Notes under the pieces: model-generated | What the model saw: only the letters and a program-made list of their open reading frames with translations | The model's database searches: none | Told to the model about the DNA's origin: nothing | Shown: positions 1 to 8,894 of the stretch, one piece after another | How positions within the stretch are numbered: position 1 is the first letter of the stretch | Layout of the letters: the number at the start of each line of letters is the position of its first letter | Source: Ciona savignyi | Lineage: Eukaryota > Chordata > Ascidiacea > Phlebobranchia > Cionidae | Length of the DNA stretch: 64,000 bases | Direction: 5' to 3' | Assembly: GCA_000149265.1 (NCBI GenBank) | Contig: CH002692.1 | Location: 124,705 to 188,704 of the forward strand | Position numbers and translations under genes: made by a program

Positions 1-881
1 ATACAATCGTTATAAGAATCTGTCGCGTCAACCATTCGGTCACCAGTTTGTAAAGCTTATTTATCTTATACCTGTCTGTGCAATCGTGCCGAACACGCCA
101 CCACCTGTAAAGAGACAGAAAGCTTGAAGGAAATCCATAAAATTCGTACAGTTTGTGGGTTTGCTTTTCTACAACTTGCAAACGGTCGTTTTGTTGTCAC
201 AGCTTACAAAAAAGACACACCCCATTTAGTTTAAACGGGTTTTGGCCAAGTAAATTATTTTAGTTTATATTTTGTTTCCACGATAAAAACACGAAATAGA
301 TACTTTGATAATAAGTCGGAAAACGGGAAAAAACGTAAAAACAACAGTCGTTAAAGCACGTATACAAACCAATTAATTGTTTACTTTCGGTGTATTTAGA
401 CGGGGCCGTCAAAACTACAAAAATATATATAAAATTAAAAAAAACAATTTTTTTATATAACAATTATTACACTAACCCTCGAAGAGAAAGAAGTGTGCGG
501 TAAAGCGACTCGTGCAATGGGGCAGGCGGCTTTAGAAGAAGGGGTGGCCCGGAAAGTGTAAGCCACAATGGGAGAAAATACACTAAAAAGTTTCAAGTGC
601 AACACTTTCCAACGCATTTAAAACTAAAATTAAGTAAAAATTCAAATATAGCTCATTAAGTATGCATAACATGTACGTATAGAACAACAAATAATTGGGA
701 AAATATGGCATAACATACAAAACGAATTAAATATATTAAAAAAAAAGAATTAAACTATGCAGAAAGTTTCAGGGGAAAATTAACAGATGTAAATGACCAC
801 CAACATCCTATTTAAACAAAATAATTAATTGTGCCTGATTTTTATATTGCATTTCAAACACAAATAATAAAATATATCAAC
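1..881. other. No gene recognised; AT-rich flank
   Basis: No open frame with coding character or known motif is seen. The stretch ends in a plausible 3' splice acceptor (atatatcaacag, ending at 881) that opens the exon of the repeat gene. It probably holds upstream intron or flank of that gene, but no first exon can be identified. Confidence 0.4.
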
Positions 882-2524
882 AGACACTGAAACGGACGAT
901 GCTGAAATTCTACGAGAACTCAGAAAGTATTTAGAGGAAAGCAAATACCAAAATTTGGAAGCACGAAGCCAACAGTTGCACAAAACGACGGTACCAAGGC
1001 CAAAGTCAGTCACAAACCCAAATCGGTGGTGGACACGGCGCACAATCTCAGCAACAAGGCCAGACCCAAATCAGTGGTGGACATGGCGCACAATCTCAAC
1101 AACAAGGCCAGACCCAAATCGGTGGGGGACACGGCGCACAATCTCAACAACAAGGCCAGACCCAAATCGGTGGTGGACACGGCGCACAATCTCAGCAACA
1201 AGGCCAGACCCAAATCGGTGGTGGACACGGCGCACAATCTCAACAACAAGGCCAGACCCAAATCGGTGGTGGACACGGCGCACAATCTCAACAACAAGGC
1301 CAGACCCAAATCGGTGGTGGACACGGAGCACAATCTCAACACCAGAGTCAGACCCAAATCCACAAACGACGGTACCAAGGCCAAAGTCAGTCACAAACTC
1401 AAGTAGGGGGTGGGCATGGCGCACAATGTCAACAACAAGGCCAGACCCAAATCGGCGGTGGACACGGCGCACAATCTCAACAACAAGGCCAGACCCAAAT
1501 CGGTGGTGGACACGGCGCACAATCTCAACAACAAGGCCAGACCCAAATCGGTGGTGGACATGGCGCACAGTCTCAACAACAAGGCCAGACCCAAATCGGT
1601 GGTGGACACGGAGCACAATCTCAACAACAAGGCCAGACCCAAATCGGTGGTGGACACGGCGCACAATCTCAACAACAAGGCCAGACCCAAATCGGTGGTG
1701 GACACGGCGCACAGTCTCAACAACAAGGCCAGACCCAAATCGGTGGTGGACACGGAGCACAATCTCAACAACAAGGCCAGACCCAAATCGGCGGTGGACA
1801 CGGCGCACAATCTCAACAACAAGGCCAGACCCAAATCGGTGGTGGACTCGGGGCACAGTCTCAACAACAAGGCCAGAGCCAAATTGGTGGTGGACACGGG
1901 GCACAATCTCAGCAACAAGGACAGACCCAAATCGGCGGTGGACACGGCGCACAATCTCAACAACAAGGCCAGACCCAAATCGGTGGTGGACACGGGGTAC
2001 AGTCTCAACAACAAGGCCAGACCCAAATCGGTGGTGGACACGGGGCACAATCTCAGCAACAAGGACAGACACAGATAAGTCGAAGGAGTGGGTTAAATTC
2101 TATTTCAAAACGTGGTATACAACATCAACATCAAGGGCAAACTGAAGTAACGATTAATGTACAACACCAAGGGCAATCCCAAACTCAAATTGGCTCCGGT
2201 GCACAATCTCAGAGTCAATCTCAAACTCAAACTGGTGGTGGTGGTTCCCAATCTCAATCTCAGACCCAAGTACAGGGCCAGGGCAAGCCCCCGCCCCCTC
2301 CTGCAGAAAAACCAAACCCGCCCCCACCACCGCCACCACCAAAACCCGAAAGTCCAAAACCACATCCACCAAGTTCTGGTTCAAAGAGCAGTAAAGGTTC
2401 AAAGGGAAGCAAAAGTGGTAAGTCCAGCAAAAGTGGAAAGTCCGGCAAGAGTGGAAAGTCTGGCAAAAGTGGAAAGTCCAAAAAGAAGTCTGGCAAAAAG
2501 TCCGGGAAAAAATCTCACCACTAA
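882..2524 (+). CDS. Gln/Gly/His-rich 16-residue-repeat protein, 3' exon, with apparent 1-bp slip
   Basis: The gene is not recognised. After an acceptor at 881 one frame reads an acidic helical stretch (TETDDAEILRELRKYLEESK) up to about 981. A second frame then carries 21 copies of a 16-residue unit of the type IGGGHGAQSQQQGQTQ (1022-2074, interrupted by a 15-residue spacer at 1358-1402). It continues into a Gln/Ser-rich stretch, a proline-rich segment (about 2288-2370) and a Ser/Gly/Lys tail ending KKSGKKSHH at stop 2522-2524. The two frames are offset by one base at the A run 982-985. The duplicated copy at 1361-1366 has one A fewer and reads smoothly. The repeat frame has no ATG of its own and a TAG at 932, so the start must lie in an unseen upstream exon. 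Low complexity and repeated His/Gln/Lys suggest a structural or secreted protein, but no function can be claimed. Confidence 0.6.
1022..2074 (+). repeat. 48-bp tandem repeat array, 21 units
   Basis: Units of exactly 48 bp start at 1022 (7 units to 1357). After a 45-bp spacer (1358-1402) a second block starts at 1403 (14 units to 2074). Unit variants recur at 144-bp spacing: the units at 1547/1595/1643 match 1691/1739/1787, and 1835/1883/1931 match 1979/2027. This shows later duplication in blocks of three. Because 48 is divisible by 3, every frame repeats cleanly and several frames on both strands stay open. Only the frame ending at 2524 continues into a distinct tail. Confidence 0.95.
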
Positions 2525-2536
2525 TAAATTTATCCT

Positions 2537-2542
2537 AATAAA
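2537..2542 (+). other. Polyadenylation signal of the repeat gene
   Basis: AATAAA lies 13 bases after the stop codon of the Ser/Gly/Lys tail (another overlaps the stop at 2523-2528). This supports the chosen frame and gene end. Confidence 0.6.
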
Positions 2543-3194
2543 ATCAGAATAATTTAAACTACATATTATTCAATGCATAAAGATCTACCTTTTCAATTAC
2601 ACATATTTAAATTATTGCACGTAATCTCTGTAGCGAATTTCATAACTAGTATTTGATATGAAAGTAATGTTTAACAGTAATAATAAATCTGTTTATCTTT
2701 CTTACATTCCTAATTAAAATTATGTTGTAATTGTTTTATATTATAATTGAAGAAAGCTCTCTCTCTGTTTTCCTTCAGTTTTGGCTTTTTCGCAGTCAGT
2801 CCTATTTGTTATTCCCGATAATTACGTTCCATGTCATCTTAATTTTTTACATATTTTTACTTGTAGGCTGTTTGTGTTTTTTCATATAAATAGTCTGCAT
2901 ATTGTAAGTTACTCATTCTTCCGTTTAACCATTTACAACAAAAGAGAAACTTTTTAGAGCACGTATCCATTTTGTATTAGTAATTTTAATTAACAATTTA
3001 TCAAATACAATGTAATTTTTAAACCTACTAGATAGTACCAACTGTCTATTACAACTCTTATTTTCTGCAAGAAAACGCATTCGGGTAGTATGTGTACGCA
3101 TTCGGGGAGTATAAGAATTTAGTTTAGTTTTAGTATATTCGTGTTGGTATAGTTGAGTTGCAAATAAAACAACTTTAAACGGGATAGAAAAACT
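2543..3194. other. Intergenic, nothing recognised
   Basis: AT-rich sequence without a supported exon, RNA gene or repeat. Confidence 0.4.
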
Positions 3195-3396
3195 ACGGTG
3201 GCCCACAAGGACAATCCTGAACTCTATAATATTCTACAAAACTATTTTATAATCGACAAACATATTTTCAAATCGGAAAAACTATTTCGCCGATCCGTAA
3301 ATCTTTATTGACAGCCAATCGGCAAAACTCTTTTGCAAATCGACAAAACTATTTCGCCGATATGGGCCACCAGGATTGCCATTATGGGCCACCGTA
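3194..3396. mobile_element. Small inverted-repeat element (MITE-like), about 203 bp
   Basis: The left end 3195-3219 and the reverse complement of 3371-3395 agree at most of 25 positions. The shared outer part is ACGGTGGCCCA. Including the flanking base gives TACGGTGG...CCACCGTA, consistent with a TA target. The interior repeats a short motif, AAAACTATTTCGCCGAT, twice (about 3280 and 3345). No coding capacity. Probably a non-autonomous DNA transposon; the superfamily is not certain. Confidence 0.75.
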
Positions 3397-4905
3397 TACA
3401 ACAAAGTGGTTATATCACTTATTTAAAAGGGTATAAACCGAAGGGGACATTAAATCTAAGTAATATTACAACACATTGCAAACAAATAATTAGAAATTTA
3501 TCATAATAATTTCGAACCGTAAAATAGGACCAGCCTGAGTGAAGCTTGGTTTGTTGCTATAGTAAAATGTTAAAAAGAGTAAAATATAATTCTAAAAGCG
3601 TTAAATAATTAGAAGCCGGACTATATATATTAGATGTGCATAATGCCAATGAGCATATGCTTTCTATGACTTATTTCGAAGTAGGAATAGGTGTAGGCTA
3701 CAACAGGAATACATCCACAGTATAAACAAAACCAGCAGTATTAAACCAAATAAAAAAATATAATAAAAACGTTGCAGCAAGGATTCGATCATATTAACAA
3801 AATTCAGTTTTAACTGAGATGTTGGATAACATCTCGACGTAAATGCAAAGACCATCCCACAAATTATGTGTACTTTTATTTGTATCAACTACGTAATATC
3901 TTAGCGGGTAATACAATAAGCAAGTACTTGCAGAATAAGGGAAGGATATGTCCTGGTGTCTGAAACAAAAACTATTCTAGGCACTTGGCTGATAAAATTT
4001 AATAGAAAAAAAATAAAGATAGGAAAAGGTAAAAGAAAGGACAGAAAGGCTCTTTACAAATTGTGTCCAATATCAGTAAAAAAACTTTCAGAGTTTAAAC
4101 AGTTTTGTATCCGAATGAATAACGCGAACAATACATTCATCGGTCTATAAAAAAAGGTCTAAGTCACCATCCTTTACCCTAGATTCGAAACTTAGTCTAG
4201 TTTAATAAAAACTTTCAAGAGTTTTGCTTAACTGATATGGTGAACTTTTAATATACTTAAGTTTACATGGTATTGTTACATACCTTTATTAGACCCATGT
4301 GCTTTAATAGTTGTTGTGAGAGGAATATGTAGTAAAGCCTAAACTGAGGCTAAGCGAGGTGTGCTTCGGTTAATTTTTACGCCAAAAGTCTCTACACTGG
4401 GGCACATTCTCAAGACTGAAACTTAGTACCACATTATACCTTGGTAATAAGCAACTACAAAACATAATTGTTGCAAGTTTGTGTGCTTATTATATTCATT
4501 TAAGGTGCAACAAAGCGTAAAATTGTTCCCAGGCAAAATAAACGGGGACTAAAAGGTTTAGCGTGGCATAAGCGATGCGTATTATCATGGTGCAATCAAA
4601 CAAACAAAGAATTAGATACCAATCCAAAGCTAGTATGAACCAAAGCCATACTGTAACAAGGCATTTTTTATTTTAATTTCTTCGTCGCCATCCGCAGACA
4701 AAACGGTCAGATTTAGCTTACCTCAATTCTAACTTCCATTCGCTTACCAGATAAACCACACTTTCTATCAAAACGTTGGCGTGACAAAATGCCGTGTCCG
4801 AACCGTGATTATAAACGCTTATGATTCAATTTTTTGTTGTTAGCGCGTACTTTGACATGTAAAATTAATAAATATAGTTCAGGTGTTCTTTGAGGTCGTG
4901 TGGCC
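3397..4905. other. Intergenic, nothing recognised
   Basis: About 1.5 kb without a supported gene. An open frame at 3956-4150 has no homology signal and no splice context. Confidence 0.4.
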
Positions 4906-4952
4906 TAGACCGCAGTACTATCATAGTATTCTATGGTACTATGTGCGGTCTA
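4906..4952. repeat. 47-bp imperfect palindrome (hairpin)
   Basis: TAGACCGC at 4906-4913 pairs with GCGGTCTA at 4945-4952. Most of the interior (GTACTATCATAG / CTATGGTACTATGT) also pairs, around a short loop near 4928. It could be a relic of an inverted-repeat element or an RNA hairpin. No further evidence. Confidence 0.6.
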
Positions 4953-5357
4953 CCTCTCTTCATACTTAAAATACTATTATTTGTCGTTTTGCATACCCGT
5001 TTAAAATATACACTTTTCTGTGTCCGGGGTCTTAAATATTATACCGGTATTAATGATAAATATTATAATGATAGGTTTTGTGTTTTAACTATTAAATTTT
5101 TTTGGAAACACTAGACTTGTCATCTCGAACAATGCAAGTCGCTTTTGCATTGCTGTTTGACCTTTCAATTTGCTTACTTTTGGTTATTCACCAACTAATA
5201 AGATCCATAATCGCCGGTAAAAATAATTATGTGCATTGTAAACAACGTAGTAGTCCCAATGCTTTATACAAGATCCACGCGGGGAAGAGTAATTTCGCAC
5301 TGTTGTTTGACCGCACGGCGCACGAGAGCCGGTACCTTATATACACGACATCACCGG

Positions 5358-5562
5358 TACCTCTAAATACTACAGGATCACATGGAGCGCTTAAATCGCT
5401 TGGGTCGCTTACTATACTTCGTAATTGCAAAAGCCATGCTATTAATGTTAGGGTTGGGGTGTAACTTAGTACTGTGGTTGAGATTAGTGTTTGGGAAAGG
5501 GTTAGAATTACTTTCCATAGCAATCTAAGTCGTCCAAGCGATCCTGTAGTATTTAGAGGCAC
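5358..5562. mobile_element. Inverted-repeat element with about 43-bp arms
   Basis: The arm at 5358-5400 and the reverse complement of 5520-5562 share CCTCTAAATACTACAGGATC and continue similar for about 20 more bases. They enclose about 119 bp. The weakly similar flanks outside the arms suggest the element may be somewhat larger (about 5330-5600). No protein is encoded. Likely a MITE or foldback element. Confidence 0.65.
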
Positions 5563-5850
5563 TCCTACATCACGAATAACAACAACGCCTGAATATATAA
5601 CTTCCTTTGCTCGGTGAACCAAACCAATAAAAAATTATGATTATTCTTTTTGTGCACTTGTTTATGAATGGACAGCTCTTCCTTTAATAGTGTGTTATTT
5701 TTAGATTTTGTGACAAAAAGAAGGGACATTCACTCATAAAGCCTTCAACATAGATTCATATTTGTATTTATCCATATCTGTTTAACTGTTTTATCTATAT
5801 CTGTTAAATTTTTTTCAACAGTAGCTCTGGTTAGGTAGCGGTAGCTAATT
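5563..5850. promoter_or_regulatory. Upstream region of NDUFB10
   Basis: About 290 bp without coding features directly before the NDUFB10 start. Presumably it holds the promoter and 5' leader; no specific element can be assigned. Confidence 0.3.
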
Positions 5851-6456
5851 ATGGCCCAGTCAGAATCGAATCTGTCTGGATTGCCACGGATACCTGGTGT
5901 GGTGGATCATTTTAAAGATCCGAGGATTCGAGAGCGAAACCGAACATATAATGATCCTATTGTTGATGTACCCATCACCGAGTTCAAGAGCAAGTTCAAC
6001 TTTCTTCCCATGTTTTACTCCGCTATATACTACCCACTCTACAAACCAATAGAATATTTCCAGAAATTTTGTGATTCCATCAGGGTTGTGAAGCCAAGGC
6101 GCTATTATCACCACAAGTTTGCAAGAGTACCGAATATTTGGGAATGCTCGGTTGAAGACTTCGTTTGCGTTCATGAAGCAGAAGCCCAATTCCGGAGAGA
6201 TCAGAAAGTGGACCAGGAGATCATTGAAGTTATCCGGCGTCGACTTATGGCATGCTCGGTGCAAAACCAGAACATCGAGGTGGAAAAGTGCAAGGAAATC
6301 AAGGAAATGGAGCAGAAAGCTTTATATGCTTGGCAGATGAAATACGGAGATATTGGGTACACCATCACTGCAAGAAAAGTTCTGCAGAAGCAGAAAAATA
6401 GATTCATCGAGGATCGTTATCTTGCTAGAATAAATCAACAGACAGACTCGAGCTAA
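5851..6456 (+). CDS. NDUFB10: NADH dehydrogenase [ubiquinone] 1 beta subcomplex subunit 10
   Basis: Accessory subunit of mitochondrial complex I (PDSW family), on the intermembrane-space side of the membrane arm. The intronless frame encodes 201 residues; vertebrate proteins are about 172, and the excess is N-terminal. Family landmarks visible are RRYYHHKFARVPNIWEC (residues about 83-99), a Cys pair C99/C106, the block RRDQKVDQEII (about 115-125) and a second Cys pair C135/C147. In the family these cysteines form the disulfides of this coiled-coil-helix type subunit. The ATG at 5851 is the first in frame. COQ4 follows on the same strand, 210 bp from this stop to its acceptor. No AATAAA lies in that gap, which fits a polycistronic arrangement but does not prove it. 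Confidence 0.94.
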   Translation: MAQSESNLSGLPRIPGVVDHFKDPRIRERNRTYNDPIVDVPITEFKSKFNFLPMFYSAIYYPLYKPIEYFQKFCDSIRVVKPRRYYHHKFARVPNIWECSVEDFVCVHEAEAQFRRDQKVDQEIIEVIRRRLMACSVQNQNIEVEKCKEIKEMEQKALYAWQMKYGDIGYTITARKVLQKQKNRFIEDRYLARINQQTDSS

Positions 6457-6653
6457 ATTCTTGGATTCTTTATAAAATATAAAATGTTGTCCTTTGTATT
6501 ACTAGATCTCGGAGTTATCAGTGAAATACTTTTATTTGAATCGCTAAAAATGTTCCAAATTTTTACAAATGTTCCCAAGTCTTTTGCTGTGGTAGTGCTT
6601 TGAAATATGATACCAACATTAAACTTACATATAATTTATCTATCATACTTTTG

Positions 6654-6666
6654 TGCGTTATTTCAG
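6654..6666 (+). promoter_or_regulatory. 3' splice acceptor ahead of COQ4 (cis or spliced-leader)
   Basis: A pyrimidine-rich tract ending ttatttcag precedes the COQ4 start by 44 bases. No upstream exon of matching phase was found between the NDUFB10 stop and this site. In tunicates such lone acceptors are often trans-splice sites. The 44-base leader has a short upstream frame (ATG at 6679, four codons). Confidence 0.5.
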
Positions 6667-6710
6667 GGCAAAAACAATATGTTCCATCAGTAGGTAATGT
6701 TAATGTAAAA

Positions 6711-8842
6711 ATGGCTGCATTGTATCCCAACCATATTCCTATCTCAGCTTTCTCAAGGTTGTTGCTAGGCACCTCGTCCGCCATTACTGCTCTCAGAAAT
6801 CCTTATCGTGATGGTAAGAATCTCTTTTAAGTATATATAAACATATACTCGTGCTTGAACACATATATAAATTATGGAATGCACAGAAATCATTCTTATA
6901 CTAAATTTCTGCCAGTATTTTTAATCTTTTAATCAATTTTACACTAAACAATTAACATACATTAGCTAACTAGATATTATCCATTGATGATCTTTTATAC
7001 TGGGTAAGAGGATAGTATGGGATATTCAAGTTTTTAACTTCATGAATGGGCAAACAAGGGTATCTCACCGGAATAGGCAGATAGCAGCCTCACTTCCGTT
7101 TTTTTTTTAGTCTACAGCCTATAAATCTGCTGGGTTTAGATGATGTCTGCAAAGGGCATTGCCCAAAAATACAACTGTCTAAGACCCGACCGGTTTTGAT
7201 TTACACAACCTTTCTGTTGCCTGCATATCGCTTATGCTCTTCACAATTGAGCTATTCTATCACAGATGAATAATCCCAACTGTTTTAGTGTTTTAGTACC
7301 GGTATATTTAAAGTCTATATATTTATCACTTTACTTTCCCCATGGCAGATATGGTCGCGGTATGCAGTGAAACTACTGCATGTAAAGCATTAGAATATAT
7401 GCAAGATAAAATGCAAAACAATTCAACCGGTCGTCGAATATTAGATGAAAAACCTAGAATTAACACTTCTACTGTGGACTTGAAATTACTCAGAGCACTT
7501 CCAGAATCTACATTTGGCCGACAATATGTGAATATGTTAAATAGATATGTAAGTTTTTTGTTAAACAATTAAATTTTTATTTTTACATTTATCCAGGTCA
7601 CTGTACTTAATGTTTTTACTTTACTTGAAACTTCAACTTTCCACAATTGTTTAGAATAGGATAAGATATAAATATGTTTATCTAATAAATAGGAAAACAC
7701 AAGAAGCATTAAAGCATGGCAATCTTTAGTTTCCTCACAAATCTGCAACCATTTTAGACTGAAAAGCTATGCATTTAACTTTCAAGCTAATTCGAATTAT
7801 AATATTTTTATTTCATTACCTCACATGTACATGTAGAAAATCACACCAGACTCAAGAAAAGAAGTAAAGTTTGTTGATAATCCTGACCTAGCATATGTGA
7901 TGCAAAGATATCGTGAAACACACGATTTCAATCATCTTTTGCTTGGTAAGTATTTATATATTGGGAATAAAAGAATATTGGCACCGAAAATACAAAAAAA
8001 CGCTTTTCTTTTTATAATTCAAAGTCTTTCCAGGTATTTCCATAGGGTTATCCTAATTATCCCTCTCAATTGTCCATAGTAGGTAACACCTATTAAAGTT
8101 TAATAACTTAATTTAACATTTTCTGGATGTTAACATTCAGTGTTATTACTTGGGTATTTTTTGGGGGGTATATCCAATTGGATTATGGTGAGTTCAATTG
8201 TGTATTCATAATTCATTTTATATATCTTGCCAGTTCCCCTTGCTTTTATTACAATTTTTTTAAATCTTTTCACCTGATCGGACAACTTTTTCACACTGAC
8301 TATATACATACAAAGCATGTCTGTCATGGTTGTAACAAAAATAAATAATATAAAATTTAAATAAAAAAGATGACTTTGTTATAATACGCTTTATTGTTAT
8401 AAATCAGGCCAACGAACAGACTTACGGGGTGAAGTGAATGTAAAATGGTTTGAGGCAATACAGACAACTCTCCCAATGTGCTGGCTTGCTGCTATTGGTG
8501 GAACTACAAGGTAATACATTTTTTTCTTTTATGTAAACCTACCAGTCAGAATTTTAGGTTCTATTCTGTAAGTTGGATACAAAGTTTTTTGGACATTGCA
8601 CCTATCCAGTATTATCTGGTTCAAAGGAAAAGTTACATAATAATACATATATATATAAATTTTTTCCCTATAGGTTAAGTCGAAAAAGACGACGACTGCT
8701 TTTTACAGAAGACTTACCAAGAGTGATACCAATTTCTATGACGTCTGAGTTTTTCATGAATATTTATTTTGAAGAGAGATTTGACCAAGATATTGATGAC
8801 TTACGAAATGAAATGAAATTTAACTCTTCCTCTTCAAGATAA
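6711..8842 (+). CDS. COQ4: Ubiquinone biosynthesis protein COQ4, mitochondrial
   Basis: Matrix-side protein of the CoQ synthesis complex, required for ubiquinone production. Five exons: 6711-6813, 7349-7548, 7837-7945, 8408-8510, 8674-8842, all phase-consistent, giving about 227 residues (human about 265). Recognisable blocks are LYPNHIP...[18 protein letters not shown] near the N terminus, RPRIN-type [11 protein letters not shown], and the zinc motif HDxxH-x11-E (H130, D131, H134, E146) followed by [14 protein letters not shown]. The body begins almost at the family's conserved core, so the presequence is missing or lies in an exon not found. An acceptor (tgcgttatttcag) ends at 6666, upstream of the ATG, and could receive an upstream exon or a trans-spliced leader. 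Intron 1 contains an antisense SINE fragment. Confidence 0.94.
6995..7110 (-). mobile_element. SINE fragment, antisense, in COQ4 intron 1
   Basis: On the minus strand this reads GCCCATTCATG...TTGAATATCCCATACTA. It resembles the 3' part of the SINE at 39660-39965 (CCCATTCACGGGGATAAACATGAATATCC). Diverged and partial. Confidence 0.5.
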
Positions 8843-8888
8843 TTTACTTTTTTTGTTTGTTTTACATTTGAATATTTATTACTTCTGC

Positions 8889-8894
8889 AATAAA
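8889..8894 (+). other. Polyadenylation signal of COQ4
   Basis: AATAAA 46 bases after the COQ4 stop codon. Confidence 0.7.

Noticed and set aside
1010-2072. Long minus-strand and third-frame open readings over the 48-bp repeats
   Set aside because: They follow from the unit length being divisible by 3 and lack any unique start or end sequence.
1022-2074. CRISPR-like spacing of repeats
   Set aside because: Units are contiguous with no unique spacers, in a eukaryotic coding region.
955-2145. 396-codon plus-strand frame of RWWTRRTIST-type repeats
   Set aside because: The frame has no ATG at its left end and a short unrelated end at 2145. The duplicated HKRRYQ segment and the long structured tail support the other frame. 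Its first 27 bases (955-981) may be genuine before the one-base slip.
3956-4150. 64-codon Lys-rich open frame
   Set aside because: AT/A-rich composition gives Lys by chance; no homology or neighbouring exon.
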